A stretch of 64,000 nucleotides of DNA from Rhodanobacter sp. (GCA_004322005.1 SCRF01000120.1:1-64000), one strand, 5' to 3'; shown: positions 10,220 through 21,927, counted from the stretch's first letter. A program made the numbers and translations. Notes: generated by a model not told the origin, from the sequence alone.

Positions 10220-10693
10220 TCATCGTACGGGTTTGGCCAGCCGCAGCAGATCCGTTGCGTAACCGCTGGCCTCGTACAGCGCGCGGGCGCGCTCGTTGCC
10301 GGGAAACACCGCCAGCGTCACCAACTGGCAATGATGTTCGCGCGCCCAATCCTCGGCATGTGCCAGCAAGGCCTGGCCGACGCCCTTGCCCTCGTGCTGC
10401 GGCAGTACCGCCAGGTCGGAAATGTGGCAATTGCTGCGTCCGGTGAAGAAGTCCGCCGTTCGCTGAAGATGGATGAACCCGACCCGTTCGCCATCCGCAT
10501 CCTCGGCCACGAACAGGTAGCTGTTCGCCGGCTGCTCTTCCAGATGCTTCAGCAGATCGTCGCGGATGCCTTCGATGCATTCGTGCCGGCGTCGCCATGG
10601 CGGCAGGGTGAAATCCACGAAGCGTGGTACCAGCGCGAGGATGAAATCGTCGTCGTCTTCAGCGAGACGGATCAGCAGGGATGCGGCGGTCAT
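10220..10693 (-). CDS. GNAT family N-acetyltransferase
   Basis: ISDLAVLPQHEGKGVGQALLAHAEDWA acetyl-CoA binding motif. Confidence 0.92.
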   Translation of the reverse strand: MTAASLLIRLAEDDDDFILALVPRFVDFTLPPWRRRHECIEGIRDDLLKHLEEQPANSYLFVAEDADGERVGFIHLQRTADFFTGRSNCHISDLAVLPQHEGKGVGQALLAHAEDWAREHHCQLVTLAVFPGNERARALYEASGYATDLLRLAKPVR

Positions 10694-10859
10694 GGGAAAT
10701 CGATGGGTTGCGGAGGATGCCGTTGCCGTTTTTACACCTTAGTGCCGTGGTCGTGGAAGCCCCGGCGCAGGCACCGCAGCCATCCACGCATGCATTTGAA
10801 CGATGCGACACACCGGCGGGACGATGTGCTGCCGGCGATCAGACACGGTCGGGCGACGG

Positions 10860-11142
10860 CGTCCCCAGTTCGGCATTCGGCATGCCGTGCCGCGCCGTTT
10901 GCCGACGCAACGCGCACACCGGCAATCGCGACAGCCACAGTCCGGCCAGCATCGAAGGCAGTAGGATCAGCCTCCCGTCCGCTGCCGGGCAGCGCAGCCA
11001 GCAGTGTGATCGCCGGTCCCGGGCAATACCCGCTCAGGCCCCAGCCCAGGCCGAACAGCACCGCCCCGATCGCGAGGCGGCGATCAATGCCGGCCGTGGC
11101 GGCGCCGCGCATCAGCATGCTGGCCGGCAAGCCGGTGGCCAT
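10860..11142 (-). pseudogene. YeeE/YedE-type transporter remnant
   Basis: [33 protein letters not shown] motif, then unrelated sequence. Confidence 0.7.
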
Positions 11143-11149
11143 CGATGCG

Positions 11150-11408
11150 CTCAGTCATCGCAAAGCGACCGTGAGTACGAGCACCGGCAGTTTCGGTTTG
11201 CGCATCGGTTACCAGGACGCCGTCTCGATGGGCATGCTGGTTCCGCAGCTGCGACTGGAGTACCAGCATGATTTCCAGGGCGCCACCAGCGCCACTCTCG
11301 GTTACGCCGATCTGCTGTCCGGGCCGCTTCCGCGCGCCAATGTCGTCGGTCTGAACCAGAACCGGATGCTGTTGGGTCTCGGCGCCAGCATGCAGACCTG
11401 GAAAGGTT
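11150..11408 (+). pseudogene. autotransporter beta-barrel domain fragment
   Basis: GSFGLRIGYQDAVSMGMLVPQLRLEYQHDFQGATSATLGYADLLSG...NQNRMLLGLGASMQ, without N- or C-terminal context. Confidence 0.7.
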
Positions 11409-11690
11409 GGCCAGGAACAGATCGTGGTGTGCCGGGGCACGGAAGCGAAAGGCGACATTCATCGCCGAGCGTCGGCGTGGATCTCGATCACTTCCGGGTG
11501 CCGTTCCAGCGCCTGATACAACATGGCCGCCTTGCCCAGGTTGATCTTCTCCATCGCATCCACGCCACCGATCTCGTCGCGCAACCAGCGGCTGACCAGA
11601 TTGAGCACGTAGATCGAGAACACCGGTGGCGTGTTGTAGTTCGAGCCTGCCGGTGACGCGGCCCATCGTCCATTCTCGCGCGCTTGGATT
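11403..11690 (-). pseudogene. serC: phosphoserine aminotransferase fragment, frameshifted
   Basis: SNYNTPPVFSIYVLNLVSRWLRDEIGGVDAMEKINLGKAAMLYQALERHPEVIEIHADARR, then frameshift to RRRSAMNVAFRFRAPAHHDLFLANL. Confidence 0.75.
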
Positions 11691-11914
11691 CGTCCTTCAG
11701 AACCAGCCGGGAGTCCTTGCAAGTCCCGTCGCTATGGGGCCGTCAGCAGCATCCGGCTGAAGTCTCCAGCAGCGGCTGCTACTTCGCCTTCGCCTGTGCG
11801 GCTTGCCGGGCGAGCTACCGGCAAGGACGATGGCGAGATCTTCCAGTAACCGGCGATCCGGCGGTAGCCTACGCAGAGGCCCATCGTGCCGCTTGCAGCG
11901 GTTCCAGTACTCAA

Positions 11915-12822
11915 GTCTTAATTCGAAGCCATCAGCGAGCGCTGTGTCTGTCGCTATCGCTCGTGGTGGGCGTGATCTCGTTGCTGGAGCCGTTGGCTGC
12001 GCATGCCTCACGCGACGAAGCCTGGATGCTGCCATCGATCCTGGTCGCCATCGGCTGCTTCACCAACGCGGCGCTGGCCCACAGCCGCTACGCGTCGACA
12101 ACGACACATGTTCTGGTGCTGTTGCTGGCAAGCTTTGTCGCCATCCAGATCGGCCATCACACCGGCATTTCCTGGGCTTTCGTATTGCCGCCGCTGGTGT
12201 TGTTCCTGCATCCCGTCAAGCGAGGGCTTGCCTACACATCCTCGGTATCGCCGTCGCCCTCTCCGTGGGATTGGTGGCGGCACACGTGACGCTGCGTCTG
12301 AGAGATCACGAGCCCTTCGAGTTCTGGGGCAGCTTTCTGGCGGTGACTGCGGTCTCGGCGCTGCTCGGCCGCGATCGCGGCACGCTCATCGGTGCGATGA
12401 CCGCGGTTGCCTTTCGCGATCCTCTCACGGGGCTCTGTCAGCGCGACCTGTTCCATGAACTCGCCGAGCATCAGCTCGAAGTCATTCGACGCGATCATGG
12501 CACCCTTGCCGTGCTCGCCCTGGACGTCGACAACATGAAGGCCGTCAATGACCATTTTGGTCATGCGGCAGGTGGTATTGATGGCGTTCAGGCGGAACAG
12601 GTGGCATGCCGATTGCTTGGGGCAATAAACCACAGCTCGGAGTTACAACGATGGCCTGCGATCACCGCTCCATCCCTCTCGATCGGTCTGGCCCTATACC
12701 CCGACGATGGGGCCACCTTGCAGGAACTGCTGGATGTGGCCGATACTGCATTGCTGCAGGCCAAGGCTCAAGGAAAGAATCGACAGATGAGGGGCGGTAC
12801 ATGGGTTCCCTGTGCCACCTGA
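11915..12822 (+). pseudogene. membrane diguanylate cyclase remnant, frameshifted and lacking the GGDEF signature
   Basis: TM-rich N-part in one frame; from about 12230 a second frame reads FRDPLTGLCQRDLFHELAEHQ...LALDVDNMKAVNDHFGHAAG then SLSIGLALYPDDGATLQELLDVADTALLQAKAQGKNR; the RxGGDEF segment is absent. Confidence 0.8.
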
Positions 12823-12898
12823 GCGCGGAACAGCTGCACAGCACGGGCATGGGTCCTGGCGTTGTCTTCTGCATGCCCTCCACAGCGGGCCTCGATAC

Positions 12899-15796
12899 AT
12901 GATTATGCGTAGCTGGCTTCGCAGCGTGCGGGCCAAAATGCTGGTCATGACGGCCCTCGCCGTCCTGCCGGGCTTTGTGATTGCCTCGCTGAATGCGTTC
13001 GCCATGATGAGCCAGGCGGAAAGCAACGCACGCCTGGTTTTGACGCACACGATAACGGCGGTGCAAAACACGTTGTCCGATGTGATCACGGATGGCCTTT
13101 CCGACATTTCGCTGATCCGAAGTTCGCCCGGGATGACAGGACAGGCATGCCCCGAGCTGATGCGGCACATGGCAGCTCAACGACCTACCTATCTGCAGAT
13201 GGGTATGGCGGGATCGGATGGCCGACAGATCTGTACCGTCAAGCCACATTCCGGAAACGTCGCGCTGATTGATCCCGCACTTGTCCAGCGTGCGTTGCGC
13301 ACTCCCGGCCATCCAGTGGTTTCGTTGGCCGCGGCACATCCTGACACGGTGCCGGAAGCCCTGGTGGTGGTAGCCAGCTCAACGACGGACCCCGGGCACT
13401 CAGTCATTTTTCTCATCATCGCATTGGATGATGTGTTTCATGCAGCGCAGGATCCAGTCCTTCAGCTGGATCAGCTGCTTGTTGCCGATGCTGCCGGCCA
13501 TGTCACATCGTTCGGTGGCACCTCCCGGACCAAGTCGGCGGCGGTATTGATCAGCTCGATCAATCGACTCGAAGAATCTCGTGGCCTGCCTGCATCGCAC
13601 GAGCCACGCATCGAGCGCATCGGGGGCGATCTCATGGGGTGGGCCACTTTGGCGGAAACCGGCGCGCGGTTCATTCTTCGAATCGATCGAGACAATCTTT
13701 ACCATGCCGCCCGGAAAACCATCGAGCGCCAGCTGGCCATGCTGCTGGCGGGCATGCTCGGCGTGCTCGGCATGGTCTGGTGGACCGGCCGGCGCCTGAT
13801 TCTGCATCCTGCAGACGCACTGTCCCGAATGGCGGATCGTCTCGCGCAGGGCGATCTTGATGCGCGAACAGGCCTTCCGCGAGGCGCCGATGAACTTGCG
13901 AAGGTCGCCGACGCGTTGGATCGCATGGCGGCTGAGATCCAGCAGCGTGACGCCGAGCGCAATCGCCACTTGCGAGAGCTCGGTCGAAACAATCGCTTCC
14001 ACAGCATCCTGGCAGCCGTCAATGCGGCGATAGTTCGCCGTACCAGCGTGAAGGTGTTGCTTGACGACATTTGTCGCATCACATGCGACATCGGCGACTT
14101 CCGCCTCGCGTGGATCGGCGAAGTCGATGCAGTCGCCAAATTCCTCAGGCCGGTAGCGTGGTCCGGCAGGCAATCTGCCCTCCTTGCCAATTTGACGTTC
14201 CCCCTCGATGCCGATGTGCCAGAGGGACGTGGGCCCGCCGCAACTGCGGCGCGTGAGGGAGTTGTCGTGGTCTGTCAATCCTTTCTCGAGGATCCGGCGA
14301 CTACTGCGTGGCAGCAGCTTGGCCAGGAGGTCGGCGGCGTTCGTTCGGCGGCTGCATTCCCGCTTGGATTTTCCTCGCAGGGGGAGCGCCGGATACTGGC
14401 GCTCTACTCGGGCGAGGATGAGTACTTCGCGGCCGAAGATCTCCGTTTGCTGGAGCAACTGGCGCAGGACGCCACCTTCGGTTTGCACATGATCGCCGTT
14501 GAGCAATCGCTGGCGCACGCACACACGCACGATCTCATCACCGGCCTGCCGAACGAAAGTCTTCTGGTGGAACGTTTGCGCGACGTCCTTCATCGCGCCA
14601 AGGCCGAGCACAAGATCGTTTCGGTCTGTGTCCTCGATATCGGTCTTCCTTCCATCGTGAGCCAATGGGGTTCCCAGCCTGGGAACACCATGCTCAAGGA
14701 GATAGGCTTGGAATTGGAGGCGCACCTGGACGGCGAAGGCATCGTTGGCGTCCTCCCGGGATCCCGCTTTGCGATAGCCATCAACGACCTTGATTGCATG
14801 GACACGACACTGCGGCATATGGATGAGCTCCTCAAACGATTGTGTGCGGTTCGTGTTTGTATGCAGGATGAGTCGTTCGGGGTCACGCCGCGCATGGGCG
14901 TTGCCGTGTTTCCCGAGGACGGTTTGGATCCCTGCGGTCTGCTCGACAAGGCCCAGGAAGTGCTTGCTTCGATTCATCCAGGCGAGCCTGTTCGGTTTTT
15001 CGCGCCCGGGCTCAGCATGGCGTTGCAAGAGAATCGAAGGCTCGAGAAGCAATTGCAGGGAGCCACGGCAAACGGCGAACTGGCCTTGCACTACCAGCCC
15101 ATCATCGAATTGGCATCTGGTCGTTTGAAGGGGTTCGAAGCGTTGCTTCGTTGGAGCCATCCAGCGTTGGGGCTGGTGCCGCCGGATCGATTCATTCCGC
15201 TGGCCGAGAGCAGCGGGCTGATCGAAGTGATCGGGGAATGGGTGGTCAAGGAAGCAGCTCGCCAGGCATTTGCCTGGGAGCGCAGGGGCGTGGAAAACAT
15301 CTTCATTTCATTGAATGTCTCCGCAGTTCAGCTGCGGAATCCGAAGTTCGCCGAGCGCATCGCCACGGCGCTCAAAGCGCTGGGGGGCTTTCCGAAAAAA
15401 GTGCGCCTTGCGCTGGAACTCACCGAGAGTCAGCTGATGATCGATATCGATGCCAGCATTGGTTTGCTTGGCGGCCTGAGATGCCTTGGAATCAGCGTGA
15501 TCCTGGACGATTTCGGTACCGGGTATTCCTCGTTGAGCTATCTGCACCGTTTGCCGGTCGATGTACTCAAGATCGACAAATCCTTCATTGCGAGCATCGA
15601 CAGCAGTAACCAGGCTCACATGGTGGTGAGGGGCATCCTCGCACTGGCACGATCGCTCAAGATCGCAACCGTCGCCGAAGGCATCGAACGTGCCGAACAA
15701 CTCGACATGGTCACGCGCATGGGTTGCACCTATGCGCAGGGCTTCTGGTTCGACCCGGCCCTTCCTTCGATCGAGGTCGAACGGAAATGGTTGTGA
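12899..15796 (+). CDS. HAMP-GAF-(degenerate GGDEF)-EAL phosphodiesterase
   Basis: N-terminal TM, HAMP-like RMADRLAQGDLDART, GAF-like region, VLPGSRFAI in place of GGDEF, FEALLRW, LNVSAVQL, ILDDFGTGYSSLSYL, VAEGIE. Confidence 0.92.
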   Translation: MIMRSWLRSVRAKMLVMTALAVLPGFVIASLNAFAMMSQAESNARLVLTHTITAVQNTLSDVITDGLSDISLIRSSPGMTGQACPELMRHMAAQRPTYLQMGMAGSDGRQICTVKPHSGNVALIDPALVQRALRTPGHPVVSLAAAHPDTVPEALVVVASSTTDPGHSVIFLIIALDDVFHAAQDPVLQLDQLLVADAAGHVTSFGGTSRTKSAAVLISSINRLEESRGLPASHEPRIERIGGDLMGWATLAETGARFILRIDRDNLYHAARKTIERQLAMLLAGMLGVLGMVWWTGRRLILHPADALSRMADRLAQGDLDARTGLPRGADELAKVADALDRMAAEIQQRDAERNRHLRELGRNNRFHSILAAVNAAIVRRTSVKVLLDDICRITCDIGDFRLAWIGEVDAVAKFLRPVAWSGRQSALLANLTFPLDADVPEGRGPAATAAREGVVVVCQSFLEDPATTAWQQLGQEVGGVRSAAAFPLGFSSQGERRILALYSGEDEYFAAEDLRLLEQLAQDATFGLHMIAVEQSLAHAHTHDLITGLPNESLLVERLRDVLHRAKAEHKIVSVCVLDIGLPSIVSQWGSQPGNTMLKEIGLELEAHLDGEGIVGVLPGSRFAIAINDLDCMDTTLRHMDELLKRLCAVRVCMQDESFGVTPRMGVAVFPEDGLDPCGLLDKAQEVLASIHPGEPVRFFAPGLSMALQENRRLEKQLQGATANGELALHYQPIIELASGRLKGFEALLRWSHPALGLVPPDRFIPLAESSGLIEVIGEWVVKEAARQAFAWERRGVENIFISLNVSAVQLRNPKFAERIATALKALGGFPKKVRLALELTESQLMIDIDASIGLLGGLRCLGISVILDDFGTGYSSLSYLHRLPVDVLKIDKSFIASIDSSNQAHMVVRGILALARSLKIATVAEGIERAEQLDMVTRMGCTYAQGFWFDPALPSIEVERKWL

Positions 15797-15839
15797 ACGA
15801 TCGAGGTGCGTCGGCATCGGCGGCGCTCGCCCTGGCCTC

Positions 15840-16400
15840 AGCCTTGGAGCCCATTGCGCTTCTTGGCGGTGGCCACTTCGGGCAACTGCTCCAGCTCGGC
15901 CCGGATGCGCGCTTCGCGCTCCTGGGTCGCGGGCAGCCTGGCCGCCTGCACTTTGCCGCTCGGCAAGGGCAAGGCCGGGGTTCGCCCGGGCCTGCGTCTT
16001 GATCGTTTGCTGCAGCTCGCGTGCCTGGCGAAGGTGTTCGTCCAGGTCAGCCTGACGGCAGAATGAGGCGGCGCCCGCATCTGCGCGAATGCGCATGCCG
16101 TCCTGCGCCACGCGATGCGAGGTGATCGAACCCACCGCGGCCAAGGCAAGGCGGCCACGTTGTCGGTGAGCAGATCGTCCATCAGCGTTTTGTTGCCCGC
16201 ACGGGAGTCGTTGAGTGCGTGGTAGTTCACCGACACCCCGCCGCAGATCCACCGATACGCATTGTGCTGCAGGCCCAGCCGCGCCACTTCGCGACCGCTG
16301 GCCTGCGCCTCCCGTGCCAGTGCTGCGCTGGGCTCGGCAGAAACAGTCCTGACTGCGTCGCCGCCGGGTCGCGCTCGGTGGGTGCCTTCATGCTCGCTAT
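15840..16400 (-). mobile_element. IS1182-family transposase remnant, frameshifted and truncated
   Basis: HNAYRWICGGVSVNYHALNDSRAGNKTLMDDLLTDNVAAL, then in another frame SHRVAQDGMRIRADAGAASFCRQADLDEHLRQARELQQ, then EREARIRAELEQLPEVATAKKRNG. Confidence 0.82.
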
Positions 16401-16451
16401 CATGTCTGCCGGACAACCATTTGGGCGACCCGGAGAAAAACTCTCACCCTC

Positions 16452-16862
16452 TCAGCCTTGCCGGTACAGCTTCATCAACCCGACCACGCCCAGGCCCCAA
16501 ACACCGTTGAGCAGCAGCGCGCCGGCGATCAGTTTCGGGTCGAAGCCGCCGGCCATCGGCAGGCCGTGGAGCGGGAACACCACGAACAGTGCCACGATGC
16601 TGGGCAGCAGCGCACCCCAGATCGCACCCCACAGCCAGCGCTTGCCGCCGTGCTGGTTGACGATCAGCGCCCACAGCGCGATGCCCCACAGGCCGCCCCA
16701 GAAAGCCAGCGACAACACTGCCGGTACACCCAGCGGCGGCACCGGCGTCAGGTTCCATGCCGGATGCGGAAATGCGCCGATCAGGTGCAGCAGTTGCAGC
16801 AGCCCCTGGTGAAACACCAGGGTGGAAACGAAACCCGCAACAAACGCCAGTAGCCACTTCAT
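16452..16862 (-). CDS. small multi-pass membrane protein of unknown function
   Basis: MKWLLAFVAGFVSTLVFHQGLLQLLHLIG..., several hydrophobic helices. Confidence 0.8.
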   Translation of the reverse strand: MKWLLAFVAGFVSTLVFHQGLLQLLHLIGAFPHPAWNLTPVPPLGVPAVLSLAFWGGLWGIALWALIVNQHGGKRWLWGAIWGALLPSIVALFVVFPLHGLPMAGGFDPKLIAGALLLNGVWGLGVVGLMKLYRQG

Positions 16863-17030
16863 GGGAATCTCCTCAGCGGTGGGTGGGTCGAAACTGCAGC
16901 CGGCACGGCACCAGCCGGCTCCGGCGGTGCGTGCGATGGTGTCCGGTCGGGCGTTCCCTGGCGGAATGCCCGCTGCCGGATATGCGGTTGCCGCTCAGTG
17001 TGCCACCACTGGCACGGCGATGTAGCTCGC

Positions 17031-17450
17031 TTAGATGTAGCTCATGTTCTGCTGCCGGAAGGCGCCGTTGTGGAACCAGTCGTCGCCCCTCCAGCCATCG
17101 ACCATCGGGTTCATCGGCACCGCCGCCTTCAGCGCCGGATGGGGATGGAACAGCGACATCAGCGGCTCGAAGCCGTCGTAGGAGATGCCGATGGTGGCGA
17201 CCTTGCCGTTGGACTCGGGGATGTTCTTCACCAGCCAGTCGATGGTGTTCCAAGTGTCGGCGGCGGCGTCCACCGGCGTGGGGTTCTGCGGGCCGTGTAC
17301 CGGCCGGTTCATCACGTAGTCGCCCTCGGAGCCGTACTTGCCGCGGATGTCCTGCACCACGCGGATGTAGCGGTCCTCGACGATCACGTCGGCGGCGTTG
17401 TCGTAGCCCTCGAGCATCGGGCCGAGGTGGCCGCTCATGCGGCGCCGCTC
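17031..17450 (-). pseudogene. CocE/NonD (peptidase S15) family hydrolase fragment
   Basis: VVQDIRGKYGSEGDYVMNRP...GKVATIGISYDGFEPLMSLFHPHPALKAAVPMNPMVDGWRGDDWFHNGAFRQQNMSYI* ends after the nucleophile motif. Confidence 0.8.
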
Positions 17451-17674
17451 AACGTCAGCAGCAGGACAGGCAACGCAGGCAGCAAGCGGTGCCGTGCGGC
17501 AGGATGGCCCGACTTCATGACAACTCCCCCGGATGCGAGTCCCCAGCGTAACCGCCGCCGGCACGGATCACCAATCCGTGCCGGAAGGACATGCGGCGAG
17601 TGGCGGCAGCGATTTTCCTGCATCGCTGCGTGCGGCAGGATGGCGGTTGGCAAGCCTGTTGCATGATCCCTCGC

Positions 17675-17911
17675 ATGAGCGACCATGCCTACGACATCAG
17701 CTATCTGCTTGAAGCCGAAATGACCACCGTTGAGGTGCCGGCTGCGCCGGTGCAAAAAGCGCCCCCGGCACGGCCGCTTCCCTCGCCCGTGGCCGCGGCG
17801 CAGGAAGTCCTGGCGCGGGAACTGATGCAGGCCGCCGCGGCGCATGAGGCGCTGATCGAGCAGTATCTGCGAACCGCGGTTGTTTCGCCTTCGGGCGAGT
17901 CCTCGTGGTGA
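17675..17911 (+). CDS. hypothetical small protein
   Basis: MSDHAYDISYLLEAEMTTVEVPAAPVQKAPPARPLPSPVAAAQEVLARELMQ; ORF only. Confidence 0.35.
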   Translation: MSDHAYDISYLLEAEMTTVEVPAAPVQKAPPARPLPSPVAAAQEVLARELMQAAAAHEALIEQYLRTAVVSPSGESSW

Positions 17912-18045
17912 ATAGGGCGCATCGGCATCGACGATGACGTTCTTGAACCAGAGTTGACCCTTTTCGGCACATCATCGTCCGCAGCTGTCGATCGACGCCT
18001 GTCGCGGCTCGTCTCGGATCGACAACCGACCGGTCGATCGTCATG

Positions 18046-18074
18046 AAAAAGCCCGGGCATGCCCGGGCTTTTTT
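18046..18074. terminator. bidirectional Rho-independent terminator
   Basis: gaaaaaGCCCGGGCATGCCCGGGCtttttt downstream of the acyl-CoA dehydrogenase. Confidence 0.92.
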
Positions 18075-18098
18075 GCTTCTACGCAACGGCGGACTCGA

Positions 18099-19889
<1,791 letters not shown>

Positions 19890-19931
19890 TGCAGGTTCCT
19901 TCGGTTGAATGCGTGGGGTCGGGTGCAAGGG

Positions 19932-20414
19932 TCAGCGGTAGGTGTCGGGGATGCCTGGTACCGGCGAGATCCAGTCGGTGCCGCTGAAGTCGAAGTCGCG
20001 CGGCTTGTCTTCCTGATCCGGCTTGGCGCTGGCGCTGCCGCTGATGCGGTAGGCCAGTGAACCGGCGCTGCCCTTGTCGGCGACGGCTTGCAGTGCCTTT
20101 GCCATGGCCGCGGTGGGCAGCACATCGAGCCGGATCACGTCGCCGGAAAGCGCCGGAATATCCCGCTGGAAATCCGCGTGCAGGCGGATCGGTATCAGCG
20201 CGGCGACTTGCAGTCGGCCATCGAGCGATTTGAAATCCATTCCGCTGTAGCTGTTGTTCTGGATGCGCACGGTCAGCCGCCACTGGCCATCGGGCAGCAC
20301 CGACAGTTGCTGGATGCTCACGGTCGGCGGAAACACGCTCTTGCGCGGCTCGCCACAGGCCATCAGGGCGCTTGCCAGCAGCAGCAGCACAACTTGTCGC
20401 AGGAGTCGTTTCAT
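19932..20414 (-). CDS. hypothetical lipoprotein
   Basis: MKRLLRQVVLLLLASALMACGEPRK lipobox. Confidence 0.75.
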   Translation of the reverse strand: MKRLLRQVVLLLLASALMACGEPRKSVFPPTVSIQQLSVLPDGQWRLTVRIQNNSYSGMDFKSLDGRLQVAALIPIRLHADFQRDIPALSGDVIRLDVLPTAAMAKALQAVADKGSAGSLAYRISGSASAKPDQEDKPRDFDFSGTDWISPVPGIPDTYR

Positions 20415-20448
20415 GGAATTCTCTCAAACGATTGTTTGAATAGTAGCA

Positions 20449-20485
20449 GGGGAACGAGAAGTGGGGAACGGGGACCGGGGACCGG
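20449..20485. repeat. heptamer GGGGAAC/GGGGACC tandem tract
   Basis: GGGGAAC at 20449-20455; GGGGAAC GGGGACC GGGGACC at 20463-20483. Confidence 0.6.
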
Positions 20486-20654
20486 CAAGAGCATGACGGG
20501 CACGCCTTGCCCATGGCGGCGCAGGATGCGCATCCAGCGAAGGATCCGTCCTTTTTTGCGAGACGCTACGTATTTCCCGGTCCCCACATAGTTCCCATCC
20601 TGCGGCGCTGCGGGCATCATCGCGGGTCGTTCCTTGAAATCAGCGGATTCATCC

Positions 20655-21137
20655 ATGCCGTCGCCAGCGCGCACCCGTCGCATCGTCACCCGTCGCTCAT
20701 CGATCCACGGCAATGGCGTTTTCGCCGCCAGCACCATCGCCAGGGGCGAGGAAATCATCGAGTACAAGGGCAAGCTGCTGACTCACGACGAGGCCGATGC
20801 GCTTTACGGCGACGGCGGCGAAACGGGTCATACCTTTCTGTTCACGCTCAACGAGCAGTACCTCATCGACGCCAACCAGCACGGCAACAGCGCGCGCTGG
20901 ATCAACCACAGTTGCGCACCGAACTGCCGCGCACTGGTCGAGGAAAGCGCCAGCGGCGACCCGCGCAAGGATCGGGTGGTGATCGAGGCGATCCGCCGCA
21001 TCAAGCCCGGCGAGGAACTCACCTACGACTACGGCATCGTGCTGGAGGTTCCGCACACCGCGCGCCTGAAGAAGTTGTGGGCGTGCCGGTGCGGTTCGCC
21101 GAAATGCACCGGTACATTGCTCAAGCCCAGGCGCTGA
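20655..21137 (+). CDS. SET domain-containing protein (putative lysine methyltransferase)
   Basis: RRSSIHGNGVFAASTIARGEEIIEYKGKLLT...WINHSCAPNC...KPGEELTYDYG...CRCGSPKCTGTLL. Confidence 0.93.
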   Translation: MPSPARTRRIVTRRSSIHGNGVFAASTIARGEEIIEYKGKLLTHDEADALYGDGGETGHTFLFTLNEQYLIDANQHGNSARWINHSCAPNCRALVEESASGDPRKDRVVIEAIRRIKPGEELTYDYGIVLEVPHTARLKKLWACRCGSPKCTGTLLKPRR

Positions 21138-21226
21138 GTGGCCCGGGCGATCCGCTTCGCTCGATCGGCGGGTCCGACAGCCGGTCGTTGCCGCGGTTGC
21201 CGGCGATGGCGACGGGGTTCAGAGGC

Positions 21227-21375
21227 GAATGGCACTTAACTTAGGCGCGAAATCATGTTTTTCGTCATTCCCGCGAAAGCGGGAATCCAGCGCCTTTAAG
21301 CGCTTGGAGGCCACGGAAGGCAGGCACTGGATCCCCGCTTTCGCGGGGATGACGAGCCTTAAGTTAGTGCCATTC
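21227..21375. mobile_element. second copy of the GAATGGCACTTAACTTA MITE-like element
   Basis: gaatggcacttaacttaggcgcgaaatcatgtttttcgtcattcccgcgaaagcggg...ccttaagttagtgccattc. Confidence 0.82.
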
Positions 21376-21381
21376 AGCCTC

Positions 21382-21927
21382 TCAGTGAATGACCTCGCCG
21401 GGGACGCCCGGTCCGGTGGGTTTGCCGATCCATTGCGCGGTGTCCAGTTGCTGGTCGATGGTGCTGGCCAGTTTGTCGATGCGTGGACGCACCTGATTCG
21501 CGATCGCACCCCGGCAGCCGTAATAGAAGTTCACCGTCTTGCTGCCGTGGGCATCGCTGATGGTGATCTTGACGCCGTTCATGTCCATCATCAGCGGACT
21601 GCAGCCATCTTCATGCGCGGTGTAGTGGTCGCTCAGGCTGCGCAGATCGGCTTGGTCGATCGCGGCACGAACGGCCTCGAGCTGGGCCGGCGAGGCCTGG
21701 GCTGCGACCGGACCCATGGTCTGGACATGCGCGATGCCATCGAAGGTGACGCGGCCGTCGGTGGCGAGCGTGACGCGATAGGCCGGGCACATGCCGAAGC
21801 AGGTGGTGCGCTCCATGCTCACCATGGGAGCGGGTGCCGCGTTGTGGTGTTTGCCGGTCGCGGCCTGGGTGCTGCAGGCCATCAGCAGCAGGGCGCTGCC
21901 GGCGGCAATCAGACGAAACAGTGGCAT
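21382..21927 (-). CDS. DUF6438-like secreted/lipoprotein
   Basis: SALLLMACS lipobox; ERTTCFGMCPAYRVTLATDGRVTFDG. Confidence 0.75.
   Translation of the reverse strand: MPLFRLIAAGSALLLMACSTQAATGKHHNAAPAPMVSMERTTCFGMCPAYRVTLATDGRVTFDGIAHVQTMGPVAAQASPAQLEAVRAAIDQADLRSLSDHYTAHEDGCSPLMMDMNGVKITISDAHGSKTVNFYYGCRGAIANQVRPRIDKLASTIDQQLDTAQWIGKPTGPGVPGEVIH

Noticed and set aside
12812-12898. Upstream extension of the EAL protein (29 aa)
   Set aside because: The extension has no signal-anchor character; MIMRSWLRSVRAKMLVMTALAVLPG is a normal start.
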